A stretch of 64,000 bases of DNA from an uncultured Clostridia bacterium (GCA_934167965.1 CAKPMJ010000004.1:62001-126000), one strand, 5' to 3'. Shown: positions 17,693-27,779, counted from the stretch's first letter. Program-made: numbers and translations. The notes: generated by a model from the sequence alone, not told the origin.

Positions 17693-18724
17693 TTATTTCA
17701 CTTCTAAATTTATATTTGTACTTTCTGGTATGGCTCCATTTTTAACTATTTTTGCTATAGTAATTGATATCCATGTTTTAGATTCAACTGTATTTTCATT
17801 TGACTTTGCTACTTTCTTTCCTTCAGCACTATGCATCTGTACAGTATATCCAGAACTTTCTGTTTCTATTAATTCCCATAACTCTTTATAAGTATATGAT
17901 TTTTTTAAGTTTATAATATAATATTTTCCGTCTTCATCTTCTGCTTCAGTAAAATCATCTTTTTCACAAATAGCTAAACTATTAATTATATCTTTATCAG
18001 ATATTTTATCAGTTGCTTCTTTCAAATCTCTTGCATAATTATTCTGCATTTTTAATATTTCTATAGTATCCATAGCTTTATTTACATACTGTAATGCTAA
18101 ATTCTTATCTAGATCATCAATATATGAATCTTGATTAATATTCATAGCTTGTTTTTGAAAATCTGTAACATTTTTCTTTTTCTCTATGTAATCCATAATT
18201 TTGGTTACATCAAGTACACCACCATCTAATATTTTTCCATTGCAGTTTATGTCTCCATAAACAACTACTCTTGCTACTATTTCATTACCTTTGGTTATAG
18301 CCATTCCACTACATATATTTTCATCTTCTTGTACATTTTCATCTTTTTCAGTTGCTATATTATATTTAAAAGATACACTATATCCACTTGGTAATTCATT
18401 TCCTAAATCTTTTACTGTATCTTTTGTTTTTAATTTTCCTTCAACTTCCTCAAGAGTAATACCTGTTATGTATCCATATTTACATTTATACTTTGAATTA
18501 TTTGTTAAAAAATGTGTTTCTAAGTCCATTGTAGTTAGAGTTGTTTCTTCTTCTTTCTGTGATTGCTCTGTTCTTGTCTTTGCCTCTGCAGCCTTTTTTA
18601 ATATTCCATTTTCTCCTGATAGCATTGCTATTGCTACTCCTGCCAATATAAGCAATACTATTATTGTTATTACTAATGCTATTAATGTTATTCCTTTGTT
18701 TTTTCTTAAATATACTCTTTCCAT
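17693..18724 (-). CDS. Pilin-dockerin protein P7
   Basis: 343 residues from the ATG at 18724 (GAAGGAGAG upstream). An in-frame extension back through the MNKNHCK element to 18811 exists without a ribosome site. It differs from P6 only in the first 110 residues (for example ILKKAAEAKTR versus ILMKATEAKTK). First gene behind leader L3, which would control P7-P6-P5-P4. Confidence 0.9.
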   Translation of the reverse strand: MERVYLRKNKGITLIALVITIIVLLILAGVAIAMLSGENGILKKAAEAKTRTEQSQKEEETTLTTMDLETHFLTNNSKYKCKYGYITGITLEEVEGKLKTKDTVKDLGNELPSGYSVSFKYNIATEKDENVQEDENICSGMAITKGNEIVARVVVYGDINCNGKILDGGVLDVTKIMDYIEKKKNVTDFQKQAMNINQDSYIDDLDKNLALQYVNKAMDTIEILKMQNNYARDLKEATDKISDKDIINSLAICEKDDFTEAEDEDGKYYIINLKKSYTYKELWELIETESSGYTVQMHSAEGKKVAKSNENTVESKTWISITIAKIVKNGAIPESTNINLEVK

Positions 18725-18789
18725 ATATTTCTCTCCTTCATTTTTTAGACTATATTGTTCTATTTTTATATTATCATACCTATCGTCTT

Positions 18790-18817
18790 TTTTACAGTGA
18801 TTTTTATTCATACTTTT
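18790..18817 (-). other. Conserved MNKNHCK element after leader L3
   Basis: Same element as at 14605. The frame MNKNHCKKDDRYDNIKIEQY continues open into P7. Confidence 0.7.
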
Positions 18818-18868
18818 TTCTTTTTATCATTCCCCCAAACTCACTCATCTGTTAACACACGCAAAAAA

Positions 18869-18925
18869 GACAGCACCAATTTATCCAGTGTTATTATTAT
18901 AACTACTGGACAAATTAATACTGTC
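18869..18925 (-). terminator. Leader L3 hairpin/attenuator upstream of P7-P4
   Basis: Minus strand GACAGTATTAATTTGTCCAGT pairs with ACACTGGATAAATT...GCTGTC, then TTTTTT. It differs in sequence from L1 while keeping the pairing, including C/G for A/T changes near the base. Confidence 0.8.
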
Positions 18926-18945
18926 TATTTTATTATATATTCTAG

Positions 18946-19068
<123 letters not shown>

Positions 19069-19101
19069 AAAATTCTCCTTTTCCTTTGTTTTTCATTTTT
19101 T

Positions 19102-19130
19102 ATTATAACTTAACTTTTTTCTTTTTGCAA
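19102..19130 (-). promoter_or_regulatory. Promoter of leader L3
   Basis: Minus strand TTGCAA (19130-19125), 17-base spacer, TATAAT (19107-19102). Confidence 0.75.
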
Positions 19131-19143
19131 GTGTTTTTTATCT

Positions 19144-21468
19144 TTATTCTTCCTCTTTCACTTTTTTCTTTTTCTCTTTAACTTTACTCTCAAACTCTTT
19201 TACTTCAATTGTTTTAAGTACAATTTTAGAAAAATCATTTTTATTATCTAACATTTGAATTTTTCTAATACTTCTTTCATTTATCTTGTTTAATTCAAGC
19301 GACGGTAAATCTATCAAAATCTTATTAGAAAGATTCATACCAACAGGTAAAGTCATGTTTTTATTATTGTAATAAATTATATTTGAAAATCCTAAGAAAT
19401 TTGCACCTTTAGGCAATTTTATTCTATATAAATAGAATTTACTTTTCATATCTTCATTTTTCAAGTATTCTTCAAGTTCACTTTCTTCATTTAATGAAAA
19501 TACTTGTAACTCTTCTGGGTCTAGCTGATATGGTGTTGCTTTATATACATATATTTCTTCATCTAGAAAATTTTTCTTTATTGCTTTTTTTATGTCTTTA
19601 ATAACATTGACTATTGCCTTTTTTAGCTCTAAACCTCTCATTTCTTTCCTAATATTTAATATTTGATATTTATTTCTAGGAGTTTCTCTGTGAGATTTAT
19701 TATTTATCATTCGTTCTTTTGTTTTGTCACTGCTTAATTTACCAAAAATATCAAAGTCATCTTCTTCATCTTCTTCTAAATCCTTGTTGTTCTTCAAATC
19801 TTTTAATACTTCTGCAAATTCTTTTGCCTCTGCTAACTTTTTATAAGTTCTGTTCATTATATTTAAAAGTTCTGTTGTAGCTAAAAATGTACTGTCTAAT
19901 TCTGAATCTGTTAATCTGTTTCTTTGATTTTTATCTATATCAGTTCCTAAAGTCTCAAAATCGTCTTCATAACTAAATGTTTTTTCTAATTTTGTTACAT
20001 TTAATTCCTCTTCTTCTCCTTCTTCTAGGGCTGCAACTTCATCTTTATTAGAATATTTCCAGAATTCAAATATGCTTCTTTTATGTTTGTTAATTTCATT
20101 TATATATGCTGTTGCATTTTCTATTTTCTTTTTCAGGTTTTTATTTTTTAATTTTAAAGCATTTATATCCATTACTATGTTCTTTTTATCATTTTCTATT
20201 TTTTCTAATTCTTTAAAACTTTCAACTAATTCTTCTAATGTATAATTTCTATTTTCTAGTTTTACCTTATCTTTTTTATGTTTAACATTTACTTCCACAT
20301 TGTCTTCATCTTGTACTTTTTCTTTTTTCACACTACCATTGTATTTTTTACCTAATTTAAAGAAATATTTTACTTTTCCAAAGAATGATTTTTTGCACTC
20401 AAGGAATGTTGATATTTGCTTTTCTTTTGCAATATATTCGTTTTCTAAGTCTGTTGATTCCTTTTTATATTTGTCTAACTTTGTTTCTAATTCTTCAATT
20501 TCATTTTGAGCTTTTTCTCTTAATCCTATTGATTTGATATATTGCTCTAATACAAATTCCAATAGATTGTCATATTCAATAGCATTGTTCTCCAAACATA
20601 TTTCTAAACATCCCTGTCTATTTATATTTGTGTCAAACTTATAATATTGTGGTAACTCTGTATGTAGTATAAATAGTGCCTTTAACAACTTATAGAATTT
20701 GTTTGCATCTTTAGAGCTATCATATTGCATCTTATATAAAGTTTTTACTTTTCCGTATATTTCGGTCTCTCCAACTATTTGTAGGCTTACTTCACCCTTT
20801 TTTCCAGTCACTTCATATATTGATGGATAATCTTTAGTAAACACCCACAAATAGTTTTCTAAGTCTTTTATTTCTGATTTTTTTAATATTTTACCTGAAT
20901 AATCTAGGTAACTTATTGGCACAAATATTTTTTCATTTTTCTTATCTTCTATTTTCTTTTTTAGTAAATAGAAAAATGTTGAATAATTTGTATTCTCCGT
21001 TGGTACTAACATAAAATATCTTTTTGATATTTCTGAATAGTATATTGACCATAGATAATTTCCTGTATATCTTACTTTAAATGGTATATTTTTAGATAAA
21101 AGACTTTGCTCTTTTTCAACTTTCTCTATGTCTTCAATTTCTACTTTTCTTACCATCTCTAAAAATTTATAGTACTTTTCCATGTTTTCTTCATCATATG
21201 AATCTAAATACGTACTTAAAGGGCTTGCATTTTCATATTTTTCTTTTAATTCGCTGAAGGTATTTGAGTCAGATAATAATATGTCTATGTCTTGAACATT
21301 AACAAATTTATATTGTTTGTATTGTTTTTCATCATATCCTTTTAATACTTTAAATTTTATATCATTTGTTTCTTCTAAATTTTTTGGTATGTCATTTAAG
21401 TTTAATCCTATATAGTTTAACTTTTTTTCCATATCACTATCTATTTTTAGATTTTTTATTTTAGGCAA
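19144..21468 (-). CDS. Large charged coiled-coil protein of unknown function (TTG start)
   Basis: 774 residues, start TTG at 21468 with AAAGGAAG upstream. No recognised family. The N-terminal 310 residues look globular (VRYTGNYLWSIYYSEISKRYFMLVPTENTNYSTFFYLL). A long coiled coil runs from about 320 to 480 (LREKAQNEIEELETKLDKYK, LENRNYTLEELVESFKELEK), broken by a basic patch (KKSFFGKVKYFFKLGKKYNG). Very acidic stretches follow (EEGEEEEL, EEDEEDDFDIF). The C-terminal globular part ends in KVKEKKKKVKEEE. No signal peptide, so probably cytoplasmic. It follows metG by 16 bases in a murD-metG unit. Confidence 0.8.
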   Translation of the reverse strand: MPKIKNLKIDSDMEKKLNYIGLNLNDIPKNLEETNDIKFKVLKGYDEKQYKQYKFVNVQDIDILLSDSNTFSELKEKYENASPLSTYLDSYDEENMEKYYKFLEMVRKVEIEDIEKVEKEQSLLSKNIPFKVRYTGNYLWSIYYSEISKRYFMLVPTENTNYSTFFYLLKKKIEDKKNEKIFVPISYLDYSGKILKKSEIKDLENYLWVFTKDYPSIYEVTGKKGEVSLQIVGETEIYGKVKTLYKMQYDSSKDANKFYKLLKALFILHTELPQYYKFDTNINRQGCLEICLENNAIEYDNLLEFVLEQYIKSIGLREKAQNEIEELETKLDKYKKESTDLENEYIAKEKQISTFLECKKSFFGKVKYFFKLGKKYNGSVKKEKVQDEDNVEVNVKHKKDKVKLENRNYTLEELVESFKELEKIENDKKNIVMDINALKLKNKNLKKKIENATAYINEINKHKRSIFEFWKYSNKDEVAALEEGEEEELNVTKLEKTFSYEDDFETLGTDIDKNQRNRLTDSELDSTFLATTELLNIMNRTYKKLAEAKEFAEVLKDLKNNKDLEEDEEDDFDIFGKLSSDKTKERMINNKSHRETPRNKYQILNIRKEMRGLELKKAIVNVIKDIKKAIKKNFLDEEIYVYKATPYQLDPEELQVFSLNEESELEEYLKNEDMKSKFYLYRIKLPKGANFLGFSNIIYYNNKNMTLPVGMNLSNKILIDLPSLELNKINERSIRKIQMLDNKNDFSKIVLKTIEVKEFESKVKEKKKKVKEEE

Positions 21469-21484
21469 CTGACTCGCTTCCTTT

Positions 21485-23059
21485 CTATTTTTTCATTCCT
21501 TCTTTGATATATTCAATTTCTTCTTCTGCATTTAGTCTCATAAATAAAGGTTCACCTTTTTCTATAACTTTTACATCTTTTATCTTATCGTATTTTTCTA
21601 AGCTTTCCCATGTCTTCAATTCTTCATTATTTATTCCTAATTGTTTAAACATACTATTTGATGTTTCTTCCATAAATGGATTTAATAATATAGCTATTCT
21701 TCTTAAATTCTCAATTAAATGATATATGCATCCTTCTAATTTAGTCTTGTCTTCTTCTTTTGCTAATACCCATGGTGCTGTTTCATCGATGTATTTATTT
21801 GTTCTTGATATTAAGTTCCAAACTTCTTGAAGTGTGTTTGCAACTTCAAATTCTTCTATTTCTTTCTCATATTTTTTAGTTGTTTCTATTGCAATTTCTT
21901 CTAATTCTTTATCAACATCATTTGGTGTTCCATTATATTCAGGTACTTTTCCATCAAAGTATTTGTTACACATTGCAATTGTTCTGTTTAATAAATTTCC
22001 TAAGTCATTACATAAGTCTACATTGAACCTTTGTACAAAATCTTCTGGTGTAAACAATCCATCTGTTGATGATGGTATACTTTTTAATAAGAAATATCTT
22101 GTTGCATCTAGTCCATATCTATCTATTAATAATTCTGGATATATAACATTTCCTTTTGATTTTGACATCTTTCCATCTTTCATCATTATCCAATTGTGTA
22201 CCAATATTTGTTTTGGTAATGGTAAATCCAAGGCCATTAAGAATATTGGCCAATATATTAGATGAAATCTTGCAATGTCTTTTCCAACTACATGTAAATC
22301 TGCTGGCCAGTATTTTTTAAATAAACTGTCATCTTCAGACATATATCCTAATGCTGTTATATAGTTTGTTAAAGCATCTAACCATACATACATTACATGT
22401 TTAGGGTCTTTTAATACTTTTATTCCCCAGTCAAAGGTTGTCCTAGTTACACATAAATCTTCTAATCCTGGTTTTATAAAATTGTTTATCATCTCTGTTT
22501 TTCTATAATCTGGTTTTACAAAGTCAGGATTTTCTTCATAATATTTTAATAATCTATCTTGGTATTTTTTCATATTGAAGAAATATGCTTCTTCTTTCAT
22601 AAGTTTTACTTCTCTTCCACAATCAGGACATTTTCCATCTACTAATTGTGTTTTAGTAAAATAGCTTTCACATGGTACACAATACCATCCTTCATATTGG
22701 CTTTTATAGATATCTCCTTGTTCCATAAATTTATCAAATATTTTTTGTGCTACTTTTGTGTGACGTTCTTCTGTTGTTCTAATAAAATCATCATTTTCTA
22801 TTTTCATTTTTTTCCATAATTCTTTTGCCATTTCTGCCATTTTGTCTACATATTCTTGAGGAGTTGTTCCTTCACTTATTGCTTTTTCTTGTATTTTTTG
22901 TCCATGTTCATCTGCACCTGTAAGCATATATGTATCATATCCTCTTAGCTTTTTATATCTTTTTAAACTGTTTGCTAATACTGTTGTATAAGCTGTTCCT
23001 ATATGATATTTTCCACTTGGGTAATATATCGGTGTTGTTATATAATATTTTTTATTCAT
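21485..23059 (-). CDS. metG: Methionyl-tRNA synthetase
   Basis: 524 residues. Class I synthetase: the HIGH motif appears as YHIG in YYPSGKYHIGTAYT, a zinc knuckle CVPC...CPDC sits in the CP insertion, and KMSKSKGNVI is the KMSKS loop. The anticodon-binding helical bundle follows (NKYIDETAPWVLAKEED). The C-terminal EMAP/tRNA-binding domain of longer MetRS proteins is absent, which is common. Thirteen bases downstream of murD. Confidence 0.97.
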   Translation of the reverse strand: MNKKYYITTPIYYPSGKYHIGTAYTTVLANSLKRYKKLRGYDTYMLTGADEHGQKIQEKAISEGTTPQEYVDKMAEMAKELWKKMKIENDDFIRTTEERHTKVAQKIFDKFMEQGDIYKSQYEGWYCVPCESYFTKTQLVDGKCPDCGREVKLMKEEAYFFNMKKYQDRLLKYYEENPDFVKPDYRKTEMINNFIKPGLEDLCVTRTTFDWGIKVLKDPKHVMYVWLDALTNYITALGYMSEDDSLFKKYWPADLHVVGKDIARFHLIYWPIFLMALDLPLPKQILVHNWIMMKDGKMSKSKGNVIYPELLIDRYGLDATRYFLLKSIPSSTDGLFTPEDFVQRFNVDLCNDLGNLLNRTIAMCNKYFDGKVPEYNGTPNDVDKELEEIAIETTKKYEKEIEEFEVANTLQEVWNLISRTNKYIDETAPWVLAKEEDKTKLEGCIYHLIENLRRIAILLNPFMEETSNSMFKQLGINNEELKTWESLEKYDKIKDVKVIEKGEPLFMRLNAEEEIEYIKEGMKK

Positions 23060-23072
23060 TAAAATCTCCCCT

Positions 23073-24476
23073 TTATATTTTTTGTATTATAGCTTTAAAT
23101 TGATTTCCTCTATCATACATATTTTTAAACATATCAAAACTTGTGCTAGCAGGTGAAAATAATACTACTTGACCTGGCTCTGCATATCTTTTTGCTAATA
23201 TTACCGCTTGATTTAAGCTGTTGCACATATATATATTTATGTTTTTATTTTGTTTGTCTGATTCTTGTTTTACTGCATCAAATATCTTCTCTGCAGTTTG
23301 ACCAATTAACACTAATGTTTTAACTTTATCTACTATTGGTTTAGCAACTGGAGTATAATCTAAGTTCTTATCAGCCCCTCCTGCTATTAATACTATTTCT
23401 TCATCGAATGCATTTAGTCCTGATATTGTTCTACTAGGAGTTGAACTTGCTGAGTCATTGTACCATTTTACTCCATTTATTTCTCTTACAAATTCTATTC
23501 TATGTTCTACTCCTCTAAAGTTTTTACATACTTCTATTGCTGTGTCTGTATCAACTAACGTTCTTGTTGCTGCTATTGCTGCACAGATATTTTCATAATT
23601 GTGTATTCCTCTTATTATTATATCTTTTGTATCTATTAAGTGTTTTCTAAGTTTGTCATCACATTGTTTTATAATATTTTCATCTACCATATATCCATTA
23701 TCTAGTTTGTTTTTACTACTGAAAAATATTACTTCTTTTCCTTTTGCTTCAGTGCAGAAGTTTCTTGTTATTTCATTGTCATAATTTAATACTAATATTC
23801 CATCTTGATTTTGATATTTGAATATATTTTTCTTTGCATCTATATATTCTTCATAATCTTTGTGTACATTTAAGTGGTTTGGTGTTATGTTTGTTACTAC
23901 TGATATGTCTGGACTTACTTCCATTCCCATTAATTGAAAACTACTTAGTTCTAATACTACTATATCTTCTGGTTTTATTTCATTTAATTTTGTAAATAGT
24001 GGTATGCCTATGTTTCCTCCTACATGGCATGTATATCCTCCTGCTTCTATTATTTTTGATATTAATGTTGTTGTGGTTGTTTTTCCGTCACTTCCTGTTA
24101 TTCCTATTACTTTACATGGACACATTTTCATTAATAGTTCTATTTCTGTTGTTACTAATGCTCCTCTTTCTTCTTCTGCTTCTAATTCTTTTGTTGTTGG
24201 TAAACAACTTGGTGATCTTAATATCATATCATATCCTACTAACTTTGATAGGTATTTTTTTCCTAATGAAAATTCCATTGAGTATTCTGTTATTTTGTCC
24301 ATTACGTCTTTTGGTATTTCTGTTATTTCTTTATTATCAAATACTGTTACTTTTGCTCCTTTTTTGTGAAAGTAATCCAATAATGGTAAATTACTTACTC
24401 CTAACCCTATTATTGCTATTTTTCTATTTTTTATGTATTTTTCAAATTCTTCTAATTTCTCATTTATATATTCCAT
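23073..24476 (-). CDS. murD: UDP-N-acetylmuramoylalanine-D-glutamate ligase
   Basis: 467 residues. MurD adds D-glutamate to UDP-MurNAc-L-alanine in peptidoglycan synthesis. The N-terminal Rossmann-like domain contains IAIIGLGVSNLPLLDYF, the ATP-binding loop is GITGSDGKTTTTTLI, and TNITPNHLNVHKDYEEYIDAKKNIF and GVEHRIEFVREINGVKWYNDSASSTP are Mur ligase signatures. It is the first gene of murD-metG-coiled-coil protein, away from the usual dcw cluster. Confidence 0.97.
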   Translation of the reverse strand: MEYINEKLEEFEKYIKNRKIAIIGLGVSNLPLLDYFHKKGAKVTVFDNKEITEIPKDVMDKITEYSMEFSLGKKYLSKLVGYDMILRSPSCLPTTKELEAEEERGALVTTEIELLMKMCPCKVIGITGSDGKTTTTTLISKIIEAGGYTCHVGGNIGIPLFTKLNEIKPEDIVVLELSSFQLMGMEVSPDISVVTNITPNHLNVHKDYEEYIDAKKNIFKYQNQDGILVLNYDNEITRNFCTEAKGKEVIFFSSKNKLDNGYMVDENIIKQCDDKLRKHLIDTKDIIIRGIHNYENICAAIAATRTLVDTDTAIEVCKNFRGVEHRIEFVREINGVKWYNDSASSTPSRTISGLNAFDEEIVLIAGGADKNLDYTPVAKPIVDKVKTLVLIGQTAEKIFDAVKQESDKQNKNINIYMCNSLNQAVILAKRYAEPGQVVLFSPASTSFDMFKNMYDRGNQFKAIIQKI

Positions 24477-24592
24477 TTTGCATTTTCTCCTTTTGTCTGG
24501 TTTTTGTATATTTTATGTGCTTTTTCTCTTTTTTGCTATTAATGTCTATATAATATCACAGTTTATTTATAAAATCAATAAATATAAAAAGA

Positions 24593-24630
24593 AAAAACGA
24601 CATAGATTTGATATTTCTATATCGTTTTTA
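24593..24630. terminator. Terminator between rluB and murD
   Basis: AAAAACGA(C/T)ATAGA stem with T-runs on both sides. It closes the lspA-like-rluD-rluB unit on the minus strand. Confidence 0.75.
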
Positions 24631-24657
24631 TTATATTACCATTACTGTGAATTATTT

Positions 24658-25368
24658 TCAAAAAAGAACGTCCCCTTTGACAACATTCAGATATTTCCAC
24701 TCTCCCAACTTTAAATCTTTCACATCAATATTGCCTATTTTGCTTCTGTGTAGTGCCAAAACTTTCTTTCCTATAGCTTCACACATTCTTCTTACTTGCC
24801 TATTTTTTCCTTCATGAATTACAATTTGAACTCTAGAAATATTTTTTTCTTCGTCTATTTTTAAAATCTTTACTTTTGCTGATTTGGTTATATATCCATC
24901 ATCTAATTCTACTCCATTTTTTAACTTTTCTACTTCTTCTTTTGTAATTTTTCCTGATACAGTTACATTGTATGTTTTGTCTATCTCGTTTTTAGGATGT
25001 GTATATTTATTTATAAATTCTCCATCATTTGTAAGTATAAGTGCTCCTGATGTATACATATCCAATCTCCCAACAGGAACAACTCTTTCTTTTACTTTTA
25101 CTAAGTCTAATACTGTATCCCTTCCAAATTGATCTTTTACAGTTGTCACATATCCTATTGGCTTGTTTAAAAGAATATATACTTTATTTTCTACTGGTTT
25201 TAATACTTTTCCTTTAAATTTTACTTCATCTTTTTCATTTACTTTAGTTCCTAATTCTTGTACAACTTTCCCATTTACTTCAACTAATCCATCTAAAATA
25301 AATTGTTCACATTTTCTTCTTGATGCTACTCCACAATCTGCTAAGTATTTTTGTAATCTTATTTCCAT
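24658..25368 (-). CDS. rluB: Ribosomal large-subunit pseudouridine synthase, RsuA/RluB type
   Basis: 236 residues. An N-terminal S4 RNA-binding domain (MEIRLQKYLADCGVASRRKCEQFILDG, limited to residues 1-60) precedes the catalytic RsuA/RluB domain with VPVGRLDMYTSGALILTNDG, where the Asp is the nucleophile. RluB modifies U2605 of 23S rRNA in E. coli; RsuA modifies 16S. The family cannot be separated with certainty here. It starts 3 bases after rluD. Confidence 0.9.
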   Translation of the reverse strand: MEIRLQKYLADCGVASRRKCEQFILDGLVEVNGKVVQELGTKVNEKDEVKFKGKVLKPVENKVYILLNKPIGYVTTVKDQFGRDTVLDLVKVKERVVPVGRLDMYTSGALILTNDGEFINKYTHPKNEIDKTYNVTVSGKITKEEVEKLKNGVELDDGYITKSAKVKILKIDEEKNISRVQIVIHEGKNRQVRRMCEAIGKKVLALHRSKIGNIDVKDLKLGEWKYLNVVKGDVLF

Positions 25369-25371
25369 ATA

Positions 25372-26292
25372 TTACTCACTTTCTTTATCTAAACTTTCTA
25401 TTAATTCTTTAAAATATTTTGGAAGTTCCGCTTCTAAATGCATTTTCTTACCTGTTATTGGATGTACAAAATCTAAACATTTAGCATGTAAGCACTGTCC
25501 TTCTATATTCCATCTGTTTTTTCCATTTGAATATGTACTATCTCCTATAATTGGATATCCTATATGTGATAAATGAACTCTAATTTGATGTGTTCTTCCT
25601 GTTTCAATATTCACTTTTAATAATGTACAATCTTTATATCTTTTCAGAACTTCAAAATGTGTTATTGCATTTTTTCCATTTTTATCTACATCCATCTTTT
25701 TTCTGTCTGTCTTACTTCTTCCTATAGGCATATTTATTGTAGCATTGTTTTCTTTAACTATTCCTCTTACTAATGCTATATATGTTTTCTTAACTTCGTG
25801 ATTCTTTATTTGTTCACTTAAGTTTATATGTGCTTTGTCATTTTTTGCAACTATTATTATTCCTGATGTATCTTTATCAAGCCTGTGTACTATCCCTGGT
25901 CTTATTTCTCCACCTATTCCTGATAATGAATCTTTACATATTGCCATTACTGCATTTACTAATGTTCCATCTGGGTTTCCATTTGCAGGGTGTACTACCA
26001 TCCCCTTTGGTTTGTTTATAACTATTATATCATTATCTTCATATATAACTTCTATTGGTATTTCCTGTGCCTTTAGTTCTATTTCTTTTGGTGGTTCTTC
26101 TTGTATTTCTATTTTGTCTCCTACTTGAACTTTATATGATGACTTTGCTTTGTTTCCATTTACCAATATTTTATTTTCTTCTATAAGTCTTTGTACTGCT
26201 GTTCTAGAATAATTGCTGTCTACACAAGCAATGTATGAGTCTATTCTTTTATTGCTATTTTCTTCTTTAACTATTATTTCTTTTATTTCCAT
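25372..26292 (-). CDS. rluD: Ribosomal large-subunit pseudouridine synthase, RluD type
   Basis: 306 residues. An S4 domain (RIDSYIACVDSNYSRTAVQRLIEENKILVNG) is followed by the RluA-family catalytic domain with the signature HRLDKDTSGIIIVAKND and ETGRTHQIRVHLSHIGYPIIGD. Adjacent to an LspA-like gene, the common Gram-positive order. Its start (AAAAGGAGC upstream) overlaps the end of that gene by 26 bases. Confidence 0.93.
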   Translation of the reverse strand: MEIKEIIVKEENSNKRIDSYIACVDSNYSRTAVQRLIEENKILVNGNKAKSSYKVQVGDKIEIQEEPPKEIELKAQEIPIEVIYEDNDIIVINKPKGMVVHPANGNPDGTLVNAVMAICKDSLSGIGGEIRPGIVHRLDKDTSGIIIVAKNDKAHINLSEQIKNHEVKKTYIALVRGIVKENNATINMPIGRSKTDRKKMDVDKNGKNAITHFEVLKRYKDCTLLKVNIETGRTHQIRVHLSHIGYPIIGDSTYSNGKNRWNIEGQCLHAKCLDFVHPITGKKMHLEAELPKYFKELIESLDKESE

Positions 26293-26707
26293 TATTGCTC
26301 CTTTTTTCTTTTATTCTGTTTGCTGTAAATCTTGTTAACACTACCGCCATTCCTATCCATGTAATTGCAATATAAATATATGATAGATTTATTCTTGCAA
26401 AACTTGGTACATTTATATATGTTATAACATCTTTTGCCCATATCATATCTATTGTATTGCTTATTATTCCTGCCAATGTTAGACTTAGTAATATTCTACT
26501 ATCTAGTTTAACAAAACTATTATTACTTAACATATACCTTATTATAATAGTACTTGCTATTATATTTATTAAGATATATGATATATTATCTTTGTCTTTT
26601 TGAATACTTATATTTCCTTTTGTAATGTCAATTATCTTTATTATTTGGTCCACCAATACTAATATTATAATTAGTATAATTAATATCTTTTTTTCTTTTT
26701 TATTCAT
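26267..26707 (-). CDS. LspA-like membrane protein lacking one catalytic aspartate
   Basis: 146 residues with four predicted membrane helices. Position next to rluD and the segments ILVLVDQIIKII and LAGIISNTIDMI match signal peptidase II, which cleaves lipoprotein signal peptides. The first catalytic Asp (NxxD) is kept as NTID, but the second motif (normally FNxADxxI) reads INLSYIYI, so the second aspartate is replaced by Tyr. The usual Arg after NxxD is Met. It may be an inactive paralogue, with a functional lspA elsewhere. Seen: sequence differences; inferred: loss of peptidase activity. Confidence 0.75.
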   Translation of the reverse strand: MNKKEKKILIILIIILVLVDQIIKIIDITKGNISIQKDKDNISYILINIIASTIIIRYMLSNNSFVKLDSRILLSLTLAGIISNTIDMIWAKDVITYINVPSFARINLSYIYIAITWIGMAVVLTRFTANRIKEKRSNNGNKRNNS

Positions 26708-26781
26708 TTTCTCATTTTCCTTTTTATTTCTTGTAGTATTATATCATAAATTTAAGGTTCAGGCAAATCATACATAATTAA

Positions 26782-26803
26782 AAGAGAGCTTTTTAGCCCT
26801 CTT
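26782..26803 (-). terminator. Terminator after P8
   Basis: Minus strand AAGAGGGCT/AGCTCTCTT with a 4-base loop, then TTTAATT. Confidence 0.7.
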
Positions 26804-26807
26804 CATA

Positions 26808-27758
26808 TTACTCAATTATTATTTTTCCTACATTTGTTTCTTTTTCATTATTGACGTATACTACTTCATCACCATTTTGAACATTTTCTGTTGCTGCAAC
26901 TTCTTGTCCATTTCTTTTTATTTTTCCATTTGCAGGTAATATCTTTAATAAATCCTCTACTTTTGTTGCTTCACTCGTTTTCATTTTGAAATTATATCTG
27001 TCTGTCGCTTCATCGTATTCTAATGTATATACATCATTTGTTCTTATTGTTTCCACATATCTATATCTTAAACAACTTTCCATATCCACTATTATCTTAT
27101 TTGGATCTGATGTATATTGACTTTGCGGTATATCTACATTTTCTAAACAATATTCCCTTGATAGTTTTAAGTCTTTTGCATTAATTTTATTATCAAAATT
27201 TAAATCCATTGCAACTTTTATAAAATCTTCTTCCAAATTTTCTGGATTATACACATAATTTGTAAATTTTAAATAATCACTACCAGTAAGATCTCCATCG
27301 CAATCTACATCTCCAAATATAACTATTCTGGCTACGGGCTCACCGTTTTTGTCTTGCACTAACATTCCTGTCGCAACTGGTGTACCTGATTTATTTTCTA
27401 TTTGCACATCCTTTTTTTCATCAACATGATATTTCATATTTATTTTATACTCTAATGGTTTTAATGCTGTTTCAACTTTCTCAACTGTCTCATCTTCCCA
27501 CCAGTTAAATCCTGTCATATATCCATTTCTCCATTTGTATCTCATTTTTTTTGTTGAAAAATATGTTGCCAATTCCATATCTTTTAATGTGCTTTCTTCC
27601 TCTTTTTGTGCCTGCTCTGTTTCAGTCTTTGCTTCTGTCGCTTTCTTTAATATTCCATTTTCTCCTGATAGCATTGCTATTGCCACTCCTGCCAATATTA
27701 ATAATACTATTATCGTAATTACTAATGCTATTAAGGTTATTCCATTGTTTTTCTTCAT
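26808..27758 (-). CDS. Pilin-dockerin protein P8
   Basis: 316 residues. Good calcium loops DVDCDGDLTGSD and DLNFDNKINAKD. After IPQSQYTSDPNKIIVDMESC it carries module B (RTNDVYTLEYDEATDRYNFK, KTSEATKVEDLLKILPANGK, GDEVVYVNNEKETNVGKIII), shared with P11, P12 and P16. Last gene of cluster 2, closed by a terminator. Confidence 0.9.
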   Translation of the reverse strand: MKKNNGITLIALVITIIVLLILAGVAIAMLSGENGILKKATEAKTETEQAQKEEESTLKDMELATYFSTKKMRYKWRNGYMTGFNWWEDETVEKVETALKPLEYKINMKYHVDEKKDVQIENKSGTPVATGMLVQDKNGEPVARIVIFGDVDCDGDLTGSDYLKFTNYVYNPENLEEDFIKVAMDLNFDNKINAKDLKLSREYCLENVDIPQSQYTSDPNKIIVDMESCLRYRYVETIRTNDVYTLEYDEATDRYNFKMKTSEATKVEDLLKILPANGKIKRNGQEVAATENVQNGDEVVYVNNEKETNVGKIIIE

Positions 27759-27779
27759 TATTTTTATTCCTCCTTATAA

